From: an uncultured Aquimarina sp. | GTDB taxonomy: Bacteria > Bacteroidota > Bacteroidia > Flavobacteriales > Flavobacteriaceae | Assembly: GCA_947501475.1 (NCBI GenBank) | Contig: CANMWA010000009.1 | Span: 140,308 to 204,307, forward strand | Reading direction: 5' to 3' | Length of the DNA stretch: 64,000 bases | Shown: piece by piece, positions 9,518-20,043 of the stretch | Position numbering within the stretch: the first letter of the stretch is position 1 | Layout: the number at the start of each line of letters is the position of its first letter | Made by a program: the position numbers and the translations under genes | Notes under the pieces: model-generated | Database searches by the model: none | What the model was told of the DNA's origin: nothing | What the model saw: only the letters and a program-made list of their open reading frames with translations

Positions 9518-12148
9518 ATGAAATCCCAAGAAATCAGAAATCAATTTTTAGAGTTTTTTAAAACCAAAAAACATAGCATAGTAACATCAGCACCTATGGT
9601 TATAAAAGATGACCCTACTTTAATGTTTACCAATGCAGGGATGAATCAGTTTAAAGAATTCTTTTTGGGTAATGCTACTCCCAAGAGTAATCGTATAACT
9701 GATACTCAAAAATGTCTGCGGGTAAGTGGTAAGCATAACGACTTAGAAGAGGTAGGGATGGATACATACCACCACACGATGTTTGAAATGCTAGGAAACT
9801 GGAGTTTTGGTGATTATTTTAAGGAAGAAGCGATAGAATGGGCTTGGGAATTGTTAACCGATGTATTAGGGATTGATAAAGATATACTTTATGTTTCTGT
9901 TTTTGAAGGAGCAAAAGATGAAAACCTAGAGATGGATAAGGAAGCCTATGATCTTTGGAGAAAGATTGTACCCGAAGATCGAATCATCATGGGTAATAAA
10001 AAAGATAATTTTTGGGAAATGGGAGACCAGGGACCTTGTGGGCCTTGTTCAGAAATCCATGTAGATATTCGTTCTTCAGCAGAGAAAGCAAAAATTCCGG
10101 GTAAAGATCTTGTTAATGCTGATCACCCTCAGGTAGTCGAGATTTGGAATTTAGTGTTCATGCAATATAATAGAAAAGCTAATGGAGCATTAGAAAAACT
10201 ACCTGCGCAACATGTAGATACCGGAATGGGGTTTGAGCGTTTATGTATGGTATTACAAGGTGTAAAATCAAATTATGACACCGATGTTTTTACTCCGCTC
10301 ATCAGAGAAATTGAAACTATCACCAATTCTAAATACAACAAAGATAGTTTGCCAACAAACAAAAATGGTAAAGTAAGTGTCGCAATTCGTGTTATAGCAG
10401 ATCATATTAGAGCGGTGGCATTCTCTATAGCAGACGGTCAATTGCCTAGTAACACTGGTGCAGGATATGTGATTAGAAGGATTTTGCGTAGAGCTATTCG
10501 ATATGGTTTTACTTTCTTGAATACTAAAGAACCTTTTATTTATAAACTTGTAGAAACACTTAGCAGTCAAATGGGCGAGGCGTTTCCAGAATTAAAATCT
10601 CAAAAGAATCTTATTATAAATGTGATTAAAGAAGAAGAGCAATCTTTTTTAAGAACATTAGATCAAGGACTAACACTTTTAGATACTGTTATAAAAAACA
10701 CCAAAGGGAAAATGGTTTCAGGAGAGAAAGCGTTTGAGTTGTATGACACCTATGGTTTTCCTATTGATTTAACAGCATTAATATTAAGTGAACAAGGATT
10801 TGAGTTAGATGAAAAAGGTTTTGAGGCTGAATTACAGAAACAAAAAGAAAGATCTCGTGCGGCTTCTCAGGTCTCTACTGGCGATTGGGAGATTTTGATT
10901 AAAAGTTCTTCAGAAGAGTTTGTTGGATATGATCACCTTTCTGCAGATGTCAAAGTAACACGATATCGAAAAGTGAATAGTAAAAAGGATGGTGAACTAT
11001 ATCAGCTGGTTTTTGATCAAACTCCTTTCTACCCTGAAGGAGGAGGACAGGTAGGTGATAAAGGATATCTTGAAGTACCTAATGGAGATGTGGTATATAT
11101 TATTGATACAAAAAAAGAAAATAATCTAATTATTCATTTTACCAAAAACTTACCAAAACATATTAATGAAACGTTGACTGCAGTTGTAGACGAGAAACAA
11201 CGTTCTCGTTCTGCTTCTAATCATACAGCAACTCACTTAATGCATCAGGCACTACGCACTATTCTTGGTACTCATGTCGAGCAAAAGGGGTCAATGGTTC
11301 ACAGTGGTAATTTACGTTTTGATTTTTCTCATTTTGCTAAAGTATCTACAGAAGAATTAAAACAAGTTGAAAACTTTGTAAATGCTAGAATTCGTGAGCA
11401 ACTCCCATTAGAAGAGCAACGCAATATTTCATATGATCAAGCTATAAAAGAAGGGGCTATTGCGTTATTTGGGGAGAAATATGGAGACGCTGTTAGAGCT
11501 ATACGATTTGGAGAATCTATGGAGCTATGTGGTGGTACGCATGTAAAAAACACCAGTAGTATATGGCATTTTAAGATTACATCAGAAAGCGCAATCGCAG
11601 CAGGAGTTCGTAGAATAGAAGCTATTACTGGGGATGCTGCAAAAGAATACTTTACAACGCAGTCTGAAGCTTATGGAGAAGTCAAAAATGTTCTTAAAAC
11701 GAATGATCCTGTAAAGGTAATTACAGCAATGCAGGAAGAAAATACAAAGCTTAAAAAACAAATTGAGTCCTTGCTTAAGGACAAGGCTAAAAATTTAAAA
11801 GGAGATCTTAAGTCTGAATTCGAAGAGATCAACGGAGTTAAATTTTTAGCAAAAAAAGTTGATATTGATGCTGCTGGGATTAAAGATTTATCTTTTGAAT
11901 TAGGAGGAGAGCTAGAAAATATTTTGATCGTTTTTGGAGCAGAACAAAATGGTAAGGCTTTATTATCTTGTTATGTTTCTAAGAATTTAGTGAAAGAAAA
12001 AGATCTAAATGCAGGCCAAATAGTTCGAGAACTTGGTAAATATATCCAAGGCGGTGGTGGTGGACAGCCATTTTTTGCTACTGCAGGAGGTAAAAATCCG
12101 GCCGGTATAGAAGAGGCACTTAAGAATGTAAAACAATATTTAAAGTAA
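9518..12148 (+). CDS. alaS: Alanyl-tRNA synthetase
   Basis: It charges tRNA-Ala in the cytoplasm. The 876 residues are the usual length. The class II catalytic core is at the N-terminus ([45 protein letters not shown]). The editing domain has HTATH at residues 569-573 and CGGTH at 671-675, the zinc ligands that clear Ser- and Gly-tRNA-Ala. The C-terminal DHHA1 domain ends with [17 protein letters not shown]. It has its own promoter, overlapping the divergent M23 gene, and is followed by a GC-rich palindromic repeat. Confidence 0.98.
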   Translation: MKSQEIRNQFLEFFKTKKHSIVTSAPMVIKDDPTLMFTNAGMNQFKEFFLGNATPKSNRITDTQKCLRVSGKHNDLEEVGMDTYHHTMFEMLGNWSFGDYFKEEAIEWAWELLTDVLGIDKDILYVSVFEGAKDENLEMDKEAYDLWRKIVPEDRIIMGNKKDNFWEMGDQGPCGPCSEIHVDIRSSAEKAKIPGKDLVNADHPQVVEIWNLVFMQYNRKANGALEKLPAQHVDTGMGFERLCMVLQGVKSNYDTDVFTPLIREIETITNSKYNKDSLPTNKNGKVSVAIRVIADHIRAVAFSIADGQLPSNTGAGYVIRRILRRAIRYGFTFLNTKEPFIYKLVETLSSQMGEAFPELKSQKNLIINVIKEEEQSFLRTLDQGLTLLDTVIKNTKGKMVSGEKAFELYDTYGFPIDLTALILSEQGFELDEKGFEAELQKQKERSRAASQVSTGDWEILIKSSSEEFVGYDHLSADVKVTRYRKVNSKKDGELYQLVFDQTPFYPEGGGQVGDKGYLEVPNGDVVYIIDTKKENNLIIHFTKNLPKHINETLTAVVDEKQRSRSASNHTATHLMHQALRTILGTHVEQKGSMVHSGNLRFDFSHFAKVSTEELKQVENFVNARIREQLPLEEQRNISYDQAIKEGAIALFGEKYGDAVRAIRFGESMELCGGTHVKNTSSIWHFKITSESAIAAGVRRIEAITGDAAKEYFTTQSEAYGEVKNVLKTNDPVKVITAMQEENTKLKKQIESLLKDKAKNLKGDLKSEFEEINGVKFLAKKVDIDAAGIKDLSFELGGELENILIVFGAEQNGKALLSCYVSKNLVKEKDLNAGQIVRELGKYIQGGGGGQPFFATAGGKNPAGIEEALKNVKQYLK

Positions 12149-12162
12149 TACTAATAAAAAAG

Positions 12163-12200
12163 CTCCCTCTCTCCCTTTGGGGAGAGGGTTGGGGTGAGGG
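12163..12200 (+). repeat. Short intergenic palindromic repeat, CTCCCTTTGGG type
   Basis: A GC-rich hairpin (CTCTCCC / GGGAGAG around TTTG) is followed by GGGTGAGGG. The same element recurs at 19997-20034 and 25609-25643, each time tightly between same-strand genes. It could serve as a terminator or mRNA stabiliser; this copy separates alaS from the GSCFA gene. Confidence 0.8.
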
Positions 12201-12206
12201 GCTTAT

Positions 12207-13154
12207 ATGAATCTACAAACCAAAATACCATTAAAACCCCAAGAACCAAAAATTGGTTACGAATCTGAAGTACTTATGCTAGGTTCTTGTTTTGCAGAAA
12301 ATGTTGGCAAAAAGTTCGGGTATTATAAATTCAAAAACGAGATCAATCCTTTTGGGATTTTATTTCATCCAAAAGCTATCGAAACATTCTTATGGATGAC
12401 TAGTCAAGAAGAACAATATACCGAAACAGATTTGTTTTATCACAACGAACGTTGGCACTGTTTTGATGCGCATTCTTCACTAAGTCATCCTGATAGAAAT
12501 GTTTTGCTTTCAAATTTGAATACGAGTCTATCACATACAAAACAAAAGATCAAATCTGCAACTCATATTTTTATCACATTAGGGACGGCATGGGTATATC
12601 ATCTTAAATCATTAGATATGGTGGTTGCAAATTGCCATAAGATTCCTCAAAAAGAGTTTGATAAAGAATTATTGTCTATTGAAGATATAGAGCAATGTCT
12701 TCAAAACTGTATACATTTAATAAGAAATATTAATACTTCTGCTCAAATCGTGTTTACAATTTCTCCTGTGCGACATGTCAAAGATGGCTTTGTAGAGAAT
12801 AATAGAAGTAAATCACACCTAATAACAGCAGTACATAAAATGATAGAGTCGGGTCTAAATCTCGGATATTTTCCTTCGTATGAGATTATGATGGATGAGC
12901 TAAGAGATTATCGATTTTATAAAGAAGATATGATTCATCCTAGTGAATTAGCTATTCAATATATTTGGGAGTATTTTTCAGAAATTTGGATTTCTGAAAA
13001 AGCAAAGAAAACAATGAAACAAGTCGAAGAAATTCAAAAAGGATTGTCTCATAAACCTTTTAATCCTGATAGTGAGCAATATATAGAATTCTTAAAAAAA
13101 ATAACATCAAAAAGAAGTCAGCTTCAAGAAGAATACCCTTTTATGAACTTCTAA
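12207..13154 (+). CDS. GSCFA-domain protein
   Basis: This 315-residue protein has the family-naming segment VLMLGSCFAENVGKKFG near residue 27, followed by NPFGILFHP, the ITLGTAWVY strand and FTISPVRHVKDG. The order resembles SGNH/GDSL hydrolases: Ser in GSCF as possible nucleophile, and DMIHPSELAIQYIW near the C-terminus supplying an Asp-x-x-His pair. There is no signal peptide. The substrate is unknown. It lies 58 bases after alaS across a palindromic repeat, so it may be partly co-transcribed. Confidence 0.88.
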   Translation: MNLQTKIPLKPQEPKIGYESEVLMLGSCFAENVGKKFGYYKFKNEINPFGILFHPKAIETFLWMTSQEEQYTETDLFYHNERWHCFDAHSSLSHPDRNVLLSNLNTSLSHTKQKIKSATHIFITLGTAWVYHLKSLDMVVANCHKIPQKEFDKELLSIEDIEQCLQNCIHLIRNINTSAQIVFTISPVRHVKDGFVENNRSKSHLITAVHKMIESGLNLGYFPSYEIMMDELRDYRFYKEDMIHPSELAIQYIWEYFSEIWISEKAKKTMKQVEEIQKGLSHKPFNPDSEQYIEFLKKITSKRSQLQEEYPFMNF

Positions 13155-13167
13155 AAACAATACGTGA

Positions 13168-14922
13168 TCAAGCAGTAGGATTGTGTTTAATTATATCTAG
13201 ACCACCATCTATTAAATGTTTTATTTTAGGTTTTTCAAGCTTTATACGTTCTAGATGTTCTAGAATTTGTGATGCAAACCCAGTGTCTCGATCATATACT
13301 AATTCGTAGATTTCTATAGGTAACAGCCAATCGTTTGTGTGGTCTGCTTTTAAAATATCAAAAATGGCCTCTAACGAAAATTTAGTAGTTGCACCTTCTC
13401 TAATATTTCTTACAGACTGATATAAAGAGTGTAACTCTTGTTCTTTGTTAGAATACATTCGTTTTTGTGTAGTTGAAGAATCGTGCGTAACCAAATCAAA
13501 AGAATAGTCGTCTGCAGGACCAGAGAATGCTGAAACAATTTCTTTCCCCACAGCTAGATCAAAAGTTCCCCACTCAGGTTTAAAAAGAAGTTCTTCTTTG
13601 TATTTTATGGTGCACTCACTAAATTGTATCAAAATAAGCTCGCCTTGTATATTTCGTATTCCAGTTATATTTGTTCCTGCTATAGTGATTCCGCTTTCAA
13701 ATTCAAACTCAATATATTCGCCGTCATAAAAGTTATAGGCTTTCAAGTCTCTTGGAGACATGTTTTCTATAGCCAAATTAATACCTTTTAGTTTTCCTAG
13801 AGGAGATCTAAAACCATTATCGTGCGTATTTGTTCCATGGCCAATAAGTTCTTTTTCTCTAAATGAAAGCGCTGTAGGTCCTGTGGTTTCAAAATAAATT
13901 ACCTCATTATCTTCATTCTTGATCATTCTTGTAAAAACGCCTGAAATTTGTAAACCGGTACTTAATTCTATAGTTCCTAAATTTTCTGATTCAATTAATT
14001 TTGCAAGCCCTCTATGTCCTCCTTTACGCAGCGCCATAGTGTCTGCAAATTCTTCTAAAACTTGACATAAATATGCAAAATCTGGAGTTACAAATAGTTG
14101 AGGTTGAGGTTTAGTAATATCAAAATCCTGATGTGCTGCTTCTGGCGAGTATGGTAACTTTTTAACATGATTAGTCATACACCATTCACTTTCGCCAATA
14201 GAAGATAACAAACCAGCACCGTATATTTTAGGAGCATCGGTAGTGCCTATAAGCCCATATTCTACAGTCCACCAATGTAGATTACGAATCAATGCCATTT
14301 CTGAAGGTTCAGACTTTAGATTTTGTAATTCTTCTACTTTTTTTTCTGCTGCTTCAATATCTTTTGGCTTTGTATCATGGGCTTCTTTTAAAATAGAAAG
14401 TGTACGCACAGCCTCATAAATTTCATAATCTTTTTTTGATGAGATAGCCTTACAGCCTATTTTTCCAAAACGTCTTAAATACTCAGCATAATCAGGATTG
14501 GCAATAATAGGGGCATGACCTGCAGCTTCATGGATAATGTCTGGAGCTGGTGTATATTCGATATTTTCTAATTGTCTTATATCTGAAGCAATAACCAAAA
14601 TATTGTAGGCTTGAAATTCCATAAAAGCATTAGGTGGGATAAAACCATCTACAGCAACAGCTGCCCAACCGATTTCTTTCAAGATTCTATTCATACCATA
14701 CATGCTGGGGATTTCATCAATCGAGATCCCTGTCATTTGCAATCCTTTGATGTAAGAATCATGAGCAACACTACGTAAAGAAGTAATGTTTTTTCGCATT
14801 ACAAACCTCCAAACAGCTTGATCTATTGGGGTATACTCTTCATAATCCTGTGGTTTTATAAATTGCTTAAGGTGAGGAGGTAGTTTGTCTATTAATGGGT
14901 TAGATACTATGTTTAGAGACAT
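13168..14922 (-). CDS. Aromatic amino acid hydroxylase (phenylalanine 4-monooxygenase type)
   Basis: It uses iron and a pterin cofactor to hydroxylate phenylalanine to tyrosine. The catalytic domain fills the N-terminal half: HEAAGH supplies the iron ligands H131 and H136, after PPNAFMEFQAYNIL and before PDYAEYLRRFGKIG. At 584 residues it is about twice the length of Proteobacterial PhhA; the C-terminal half (GHRGLAKLIESENLGTIE onward) is an extension usual in Bacteroidota members and of unknown role. It is divergent from the serine peptidase gene and convergent with the GSCFA gene (13 bases apart). With the nearby phenylacetyl-CoA operon it marks a second fate for phenylalanine. Confidence 0.9.
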   Translation of the reverse strand: MSLNIVSNPLIDKLPPHLKQFIKPQDYEEYTPIDQAVWRFVMRKNITSLRSVAHDSYIKGLQMTGISIDEIPSMYGMNRILKEIGWAAVAVDGFIPPNAFMEFQAYNILVIASDIRQLENIEYTPAPDIIHEAAGHAPIIANPDYAEYLRRFGKIGCKAISSKKDYEIYEAVRTLSILKEAHDTKPKDIEAAEKKVEELQNLKSEPSEMALIRNLHWWTVEYGLIGTTDAPKIYGAGLLSSIGESEWCMTNHVKKLPYSPEAAHQDFDITKPQPQLFVTPDFAYLCQVLEEFADTMALRKGGHRGLAKLIESENLGTIELSTGLQISGVFTRMIKNEDNEVIYFETTGPTALSFREKELIGHGTNTHDNGFRSPLGKLKGINLAIENMSPRDLKAYNFYDGEYIEFEFESGITIAGTNITGIRNIQGELILIQFSECTIKYKEELLFKPEWGTFDLAVGKEIVSAFSGPADDYSFDLVTHDSSTTQKRMYSNKEQELHSLYQSVRNIREGATTKFSLEAIFDILKADHTNDWLLPIEIYELVYDRDTGFASQILEHLERIKLEKPKIKHLIDGGLDIIKHNPTA

Positions 14923-15033
14923 TTAAGGAGTAATTTTTGATCAAAAAATTTATAAATGGTAAATTAATAGTTTTATTTTGATAATGAAGTATTTTTAAAT
15001 GGTTAAATTTGTTTTTAATTAAAAAAGTTAGTT

Positions 15034-16665
15034 GTGAGAATTAAGCTGATAGTTATAGGGTTGTTGTATGTATTGGGAGTGAATGCACAGATTACTAAAA
15101 GTGTACCTGTAAGTTGGGATATGCAAAGCAAGTCAAACATAGCGCCGATGTCTATGAAAAGCTTTGATTTAAATAAAATTAAGCAAGAAGATGCTCGTAA
15201 TGATGTTGATAAATCTTTGCCCTGGCGATTTGGGTATGAGCTTAAAGTAGATCTTGGTCTTAATAATTCTGGAGTTTGGGATGAATTGCCAAATGGTGAT
15301 AGGATATGGAGAATTAATATTGTGTCTAAAGGTGCCAAAACATTGAATTCTGTTTTTGATACTTATCATATACCAGAAGGAGCTACTGTACATTTATACA
15401 ATAACGATAAGTCAGATGTATTAGGAGCATATACTCATGTTTTTAATAGACCAGATCAGATGATGGGTACTTGGTTTGTTGAAGGAGATAATGTATGGAT
15501 TGAATATTTCGAACCAGCTAATGTAAGAGGACAAGGTAAACTTAATATTGCTAAGATTGTACATGGGTATCGATCAATTACTGATTCTGAAATTAGAGAA
15601 AAAGCTATAGGGAATTCTGGAGATTGTAATTTTGATGTAAACTGCTCAATTGAAGGGTTTGATACATTAAAAGATAAATTAAAAAAATCTGTAGGTTTTA
15701 TTATACTAGGCAATTTTGTTTGTACAGGAACACTTATTAATAATACAAGTAATGATAAAGCACCATATTTTTTAACCGCTAATCACTGTAATGGTGATAG
15801 TGAAAGTACTTGGGCTTTTCGTTTTAATTGGATTAGTGGTAATCCTTCTTGTGGCACAACCAATAATAGTACAGATACAGCTGTAGATCAAACGACAAGT
15901 GGAGCTACTCTTTTGGCTTCTAATCCAGAATCTGATTTCAAACTACTAAGACTTGATGGAGGTTTAGATCCATCTTGGGATTTAGAATGGGCAGGATGGG
16001 ATAGAACAAATGATGTGCCTGGGGCTGCGGTAGGGATTCATCATCCCTCAGGAGATATTATGAAAGTGTGCAAAGAGAATAATCCACTGAGTGTAACAAA
16101 AACAGATATTGGAGGTATAGCAGCTCCTGTTGCATCATGGGTGGTAGAAAATTGGGATCTTGGCGTTACAGAAGGTGGGTCTTCTGGATCTGCATTGTTT
16201 AATCTAAGTGGTAGAATTGTTGGCCAACTTGCTGGGGGCGGAGCTGCTTGTAATGGGACTAATGATAATAACCAACCTGATTTTTATGGTAGATTTAACG
16301 TGTCTTGGGATTTTGGAAATTCAGATAGTACAAGACTTTCAAATTGGTTAGACCCAACAAATACAGGGAGACAAACCCTAGATATGCTTTCTGTAGAGTT
16401 ATTGGGGGGTACTCCTGATGAAGAAGAAGTTATACTGACTTTTAGCCCTTCTGATGGTATAGTAAAGATAGATAATACTACAGATGATGTTTTAGAGTAT
16501 ATCGTATACGATATTTCAGGAAAACAAACAGATTCAGGTCGATTGGCTACAGAGGATCAGCAAATAGATTTGACAGGTAAGTCTTCAGGGATGTACTTTA
16601 TTTCTATTACCAATACTTCTAATGGCAATAATTTTATAAAGAAAGTAATTATCAATAAGTTGTAA
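15034..16665 (+). CDS. T9SS-secreted trypsin-like serine peptidase
   Basis: This 543-residue exported protease begins with a signal peptide (MRIKLIVIGLLYVLGVNAQ). The chymotrypsin-fold catalytic core has TLINNTSNDKAPYFLTANHC (His), a candidate Asp in DFKLLRLDGG, and EGGSSGSALFN (Ser), as in lysyl/glutamyl endopeptidase-like enzymes. The C-terminal 70 or so residues are a T9SS sorting domain (EYIVYDISGKQTDSGRL to NNFIKKVIINKL). The start is an unusual GTG at 15034: the nearest upstream ATG (14999) is out of frame, and the GTG is the first codon that gives a complete signal peptide. It converges on the META gene with 6 bases between the stops. Confidence 0.88.
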   Translation: MRIKLIVIGLLYVLGVNAQITKSVPVSWDMQSKSNIAPMSMKSFDLNKIKQEDARNDVDKSLPWRFGYELKVDLGLNNSGVWDELPNGDRIWRINIVSKGAKTLNSVFDTYHIPEGATVHLYNNDKSDVLGAYTHVFNRPDQMMGTWFVEGDNVWIEYFEPANVRGQGKLNIAKIVHGYRSITDSEIREKAIGNSGDCNFDVNCSIEGFDTLKDKLKKSVGFIILGNFVCTGTLINNTSNDKAPYFLTANHCNGDSESTWAFRFNWISGNPSCGTTNNSTDTAVDQTTSGATLLASNPESDFKLLRLDGGLDPSWDLEWAGWDRTNDVPGAAVGIHHPSGDIMKVCKENNPLSVTKTDIGGIAAPVASWVVENWDLGVTEGGSSGSALFNLSGRIVGQLAGGGAACNGTNDNNQPDFYGRFNVSWDFGNSDSTRLSNWLDPTNTGRQTLDMLSVELLGGTPDEEEVILTFSPSDGIVKIDNTTDDVLEYIVYDISGKQTDSGRLATEDQQIDLTGKSSGMYFISITNTSNGNNFIKKVIINKL

Positions 16666-16671
16666 AGCTAA

Positions 16672-17109
16672 TTATTCTTTAGACTTTAATCCTGTAAATA
16701 ATTCTTTACCCTCTGCGTTTTTGACAAGCAAAGTACCTTCTTTTTGAATCATAATCTTAGCTTCAATAAGAGTAGTAAAAAATTCTTTTTCTAATTCAGC
16801 AGTTTTTTCACAATACATTTTTGTAGCCATTGGGAAACCTAAAGATAGAGACTCTTTTTCTAAAGTATATTTGCAGGAAAAAGTATTACATCCAGAATAC
16901 CCCGAGGCTGAATTGCGCTCATCATCAAAGACAATATATAGTTTTTGTTCTGAAACATCTTTGCCATTAAGAGAAGTGATCTCAAACTTGTTTTTATGGG
17001 TTTGTAGAGTTGTTTTTTCTCTAGTATTTGCAATAGTTTCTCCCTTTTTATTGCAAGTATCCGTATTTGATATGATAAGACTGAATGCAAGTATGGTTAA
17101 ATATTTCAT
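16672..17109 (-). CDS. META-domain protein (HslJ-like)
   Basis: This 145-residue exported protein has an N-terminal hydrophobic signal (about residues 1-18). The META domain shows FEITSLNGKDVSEQKLYIVF, SGYSGCNTFSCKYTL and MATKMYCEKTAELEKEFFTT, including the conserved cysteine pair. A cysteine follows the signal (NTDTC), but the lipobox is not canonical, so lipidation is uncertain. Members of this family are linked to stress or secreted-protein phenotypes without a known activity. Confidence 0.82.
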   Translation of the reverse strand: MKYLTILAFSLIISNTDTCNKKGETIANTREKTTLQTHKNKFEITSLNGKDVSEQKLYIVFDDERNSASGYSGCNTFSCKYTLEKESLSLGFPMATKMYCEKTAELEKEFFTTLIEAKIMIQKEGTLLVKNAEGKELFTGLKSKE

Positions 17110-17243
17110 AAGTTCTTTGTTTATATAGCTACTTTGTACGGTAAAATAACAAATTTATGATAATCTTAGTTTTTAAAGGAGAAAAACATATGTTATATGA
17201 GATTAAAAATTATTTTTGATAGGGAAAACTAAGAATCTCGTAA

Positions 17244-17813
17244 ATGAAAATCGAAAATCGAAAGCAAGAAATTATAAATGCAGCATCTATTCTTTTTAAA
17301 GAAAAAGGATATAGCGCGGTTACCATGAGAGATTTAGCTAAGGCTATGGGTATCAAAGCGGCAAGTCTGTATAATCATATTCAATCTAAACAAGAAATCT
17401 TATCTACAATTATAATAGATCTTGCAGAAGAGTTTACTAATGGTATGAATCAAATCGTAAGCTCAGATAAAAGCGCAATCCAAAAATTAGAAAACATTAT
17501 TGAATTACATGTAGATGTTACTTTACGAAATGCAGATGGTTTAGCTTCATTAAACAATGATTGGATGCATTTAGAAGAAGAAAACCTTCAATACTTTGAA
17601 AAAATGCGCCATGAATATGAAGAGAATTTTAGAGATATAGTGTATAAAGGTTTAGAAAAAGGAGAGATAAAAGCGTTTAATATAGAAATTATGGTGTTTT
17701 CAACGCTTTCAACGCTTAGAACCCTTTATTTATGGTATCCAAAACAAAAAAATATCGATGCAAATATTCTAAAGCACGATATGATATCTGTATTGCTCAC
17801 AGGGATTGTATAA
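17244..17813 (+). CDS. TetR-family regulator, probable PaaR-type repressor
   Basis: The 189 residues start with a TetR DNA-binding domain (AASILFKEKGYSAVTMRDLA then KAMGIKAASLYNHIQSKQEI, residues 13-51) and continue with a helical ligand-binding domain. The gene lies directly upstream of the paa operon. Two palindromes of the CTAACnnnnGTTAG kind cover the operon promoter just after this gene. In Thermus, PaaR is a TetR repressor that binds a CNAACGNNCGTTNG site and releases it on phenylacetyl-CoA. The match of family, position and site makes the same role here likely, though it remains an inference. No such site is seen upstream of this gene itself. Confidence 0.85.
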   Translation: MKIENRKQEIINAASILFKEKGYSAVTMRDLAKAMGIKAASLYNHIQSKQEILSTIIIDLAEEFTNGMNQIVSSDKSAIQKLENIIELHVDVTLRNADGLASLNNDWMHLEEENLQYFEKMRHEYEENFRDIVYKGLEKGEIKAFNIEIMVFSTLSTLRTLYLWYPKQKNIDANILKHDMISVLLTGIV

Positions 17814-17851
17814 TCCTTATTTATTGACTTTTAAAATTAACAAATAATTAG

Positions 17852-17882
17852 TTGCGTATCAGACTAACAATTGTTAGTTTTG
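17852..17882 (+). promoter_or_regulatory. Promoter of the paa operon
   Basis: TTG (17852-17854), then 20 bases, then TAGTTTTG (17875-17882) matches the Bacteroidota promoter consensus, 31 bases before the paaE start. Two palindromic operators overlap the -7 element and the predicted transcription start, the expected layout for repression. Confidence 0.75.
17863..17878. promoter_or_regulatory. Operator 1 of the paa promoter (PaaR-like)
   Basis: ACTAACAATTGTTAGT is a perfect 16-bp palindrome. It fits CNAAC-N4-GTTNG and lies between the -33 element and the -7 element, overlapping the latter. Its centre is 24 bp from that of operator 2. Confidence 0.75.
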
Positions 17883-17883
17883 T

Positions 17884-17905
17884 TTAACTATAACGTTTTA
17901 GTTAA
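17884..17905. promoter_or_regulatory. Operator 2 of the paa promoter (PaaR-like)
   Basis: This 22-bp near-perfect palindrome has TTAACTA and TAGTTAA arms around AACGTT, with one mismatched pair of positions. It lies over the predicted transcription start, 8 bases before paaE. Confidence 0.7.
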
Positions 17906-17913
17906 ATAATTGC

Positions 17914-18987
17914 ATGACTGATTTTTATCCCATACGAGTTTCTGAGTTAAATAAAGAAACCAAGGACTGCATGTCTATCACTTTTGATATTCCAAAAGAA
18001 CATAAAGAAAAGTTTTTATACAAGCAAGGTCAACATCTTACACTTAAAGCTTCTATTAATGGTGAAGAAATAAGACGTTCTTATTCTTTATGCTCCAGTC
18101 CTATTGAAAACAAGTGGCAAGTAGCAGTTAAGCGAATTAATGGAGGGGTGTTCTCTAACTATGCAAATGATGTACTTAAAGAAGGAGATTTTTTAGAACT
18201 AATGCCTCCATTAGGAAGTTTTTTTGTTGAAGCTGAGCCATCAAAAACTAAAAATTATATCGTTTTTGCTGCAGGTAGTGGTATTACTCCAATTTTATCT
18301 ATTATAAAAACACACTTGGCAACAGAACCAAATAGCACTTTCAAGTTGTTTTACTTGAATCGAAATGTAAAATCAATTATCTTTAAGGAAGAGATAGAAG
18401 CACTTAGAAATAAGCACTTTGGACGTTTAGAGATATTTTATTTTTTGACCAAAGAACAGCGAGATATTCCATTACTTAACGGAAGGTTTACAACAGAAAA
18501 AATACAGGAACTCACAAAAAAAGTAATAGATGTTTCTAATGTTGATGAATGTTTTCTCTGCGGACCAGAAGAAATGATTTTCTTAATTAGAGATGAATTG
18601 GAAAAAGCAGGACTGCCAAAAGATAAAATTCATTACGAGCTTTTCTTTTCTGGAGTTACCGAAGAAGACAAGTTAAGAGCTGCTGAAGTTGTAGAACATA
18701 AGTATGAAGGAACAGAAGTAACCATTATTGATGGTGGAAAAGAATTCCATTTCGAAATGGACGATGATTATGATAATATTCTCGATGGTGCCTTGGGTGC
18801 AGGAGCAGATTTACCTTTTGCTTGTAAAGGAGGTGTTTGTAGTACTTGCAAATGTAAAGTAATCGAAGGTGCAGTCGAAATGAAAGTAAATTACGCATTA
18901 GAAGAAGATGAGGTAGCAAAAGGTTTAGTGCTTTCTTGTCAAGCTGTTCCTACTACAGAAAAGGTAGTAGTTGATTTTGATGTATAA
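17914..18987 (+). CDS. paaE: Phenylacetyl-CoA epoxidase, reductase subunit PaaE
   Basis: PaaE passes electrons from NAD(P)H to the di-iron PaaA subunit of the phenylacetyl-CoA 1,2-epoxidase. It has 357 residues. The N-terminal FAD-binding barrel has RRSYSLCSSP, and the NAD-binding half has VFAAGSGITPILSII and CFLCGPEEMIF. A plant-type 2Fe-2S ferredoxin domain closes the protein, with cluster cysteines in CKGGVCSTCKCKV and a final Cys in LSCQAVP. It is the first gene of the operon, ahead of paaA; E. coli has paaE last of the five. Confidence 0.96.
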   Translation: MTDFYPIRVSELNKETKDCMSITFDIPKEHKEKFLYKQGQHLTLKASINGEEIRRSYSLCSSPIENKWQVAVKRINGGVFSNYANDVLKEGDFLELMPPLGSFFVEAEPSKTKNYIVFAAGSGITPILSIIKTHLATEPNSTFKLFYLNRNVKSIIFKEEIEALRNKHFGRLEIFYFLTKEQRDIPLLNGRFTTEKIQELTKKVIDVSNVDECFLCGPEEMIFLIRDELEKAGLPKDKIHYELFFSGVTEEDKLRAAEVVEHKYEGTEVTIIDGGKEFHFEMDDDYDNILDGALGAGADLPFACKGGVCSTCKCKVIEGAVEMKVNYALEEDEVAKGLVLSCQAVPTTEKVVVDFDV

Positions 18988-18999
18988 AACTCAAATGTT

Positions 19000-19980
19000 A
19001 TGAGCGAAAAAGAAATAAAAAACCCAGGGACTGAGGCTACTCGAAGCCTAGAAGAAATCTTTGATCAAAGAATTGCTCGAGATGAAAAGATAGAGCCTAA
19101 AGATTGGATGCCAGAGAAATATCGAAAGACACATATACGTCAAATTTCTCAACATGCACATTCAGAAATCGTAGGGATGTTACCCGAAGGAAATTGGATT
19201 TCCAGAGCACCCTCGATGCGTAGAAAAGTAGCTTTGTTAGCCAAAGTACAAGATGAAGCAGGGCATGGTTTATATCTATATAGTGCTTGTGAGACTTTAG
19301 GAATTTCTCGAGAAGAGTTATATGAGCAATTACATACTGGTAAAGCAAAATACTCTAGTATATTCAATTATCCTACAACCACTTGGGCAGATATGGGTGC
19401 TATCGGTTGGCTAGTAGATGGTGCAGCAATTATAAATCAAGTGCCACTTTGTAGTACTTCGTATGGACCATATGCCAGAGCCATGGTTCGTGTTTGTAAA
19501 GAAGAAAGTTTCCATCAACGACAAGGATTTGAGATTATGATGAAACTAGCTGAAGGTACTCCAGAACAAAAAGCAATGGCACAAGATGCTTTGAATAGAT
19601 GGTGGTGGCCATCATTAATGATGCTTGGACCTACAGATGCAGAGTCTGTACATACCGAACAATCTATGAAATGGAAATTGAAACGTAAAACTAATGATGA
19701 ACTACGTCAGCAATTTATAGATCAAACTGTTCCACAAGCGGATTTAATAGGACTTACTATTCCTGATCCAGATTTAAAATGGAATGAAGAAACTGAACAT
19801 TATGATTTCGGAGAAATTGATTGGGATGAATTTTGGCAAGTAGTAAAAGGGCATGGGCCTTGTAATAAAGAACGATTATCGGCTAGAGTTAATGCATGGG
19901 AAGAAGGAGAATGGGTACGTGATGCAGCAATGGCATATTCAAAAAAACAAACAGATAAAAAGCTTAAAAAAGCAATTTAA
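19000..19980 (+). CDS. paaA: Phenylacetyl-CoA epoxidase, catalytic subunit PaaA
   Basis: PaaA is the di-iron subunit that forms the ring 1,2-epoxide of phenylacetyl-CoA. The 326 residues fit the family. The ferritin-like iron site is visible in [20 protein letters not shown] and in [20 protein letters not shown], the paired ExxH helices. The [13 protein letters not shown] segment is typical of PaaA. It starts 12 bases after paaE, and the product works with PaaB, PaaC and PaaE. Confidence 0.97.
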   Translation: MSEKEIKNPGTEATRSLEEIFDQRIARDEKIEPKDWMPEKYRKTHIRQISQHAHSEIVGMLPEGNWISRAPSMRRKVALLAKVQDEAGHGLYLYSACETLGISREELYEQLHTGKAKYSSIFNYPTTTWADMGAIGWLVDGAAIINQVPLCSTSYGPYARAMVRVCKEESFHQRQGFEIMMKLAEGTPEQKAMAQDALNRWWWPSLMMLGPTDAESVHTEQSMKWKLKRKTNDELRQQFIDQTVPQADLIGLTIPDPDLKWNEETEHYDFGEIDWDEFWQVVKGHGPCNKERLSARVNAWEEGEWVRDAAMAYSKKQTDKKLKKAI

Positions 19981-19996
19981 ATAAATTCCTTGCTTA

Positions 19997-20034
19997 CTCC
20001 CTTCTCCCTTTGGGAGAGGGGCTGGGGGTGAGGG
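19997..20034 (+). repeat. Short intergenic palindromic repeat, CTCCCTTTGGG type
   Basis: This is a second copy of the 12163 element, with CTCCC-TTT-GGGAG stem and GGGGGTGAGGG tail, filling most of the 63-base paaA-paaB gap. It does not stop the operon, which argues against a strong terminator role at this site. Confidence 0.8.
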
Positions 20035-20043
20035 CTAATAGAT

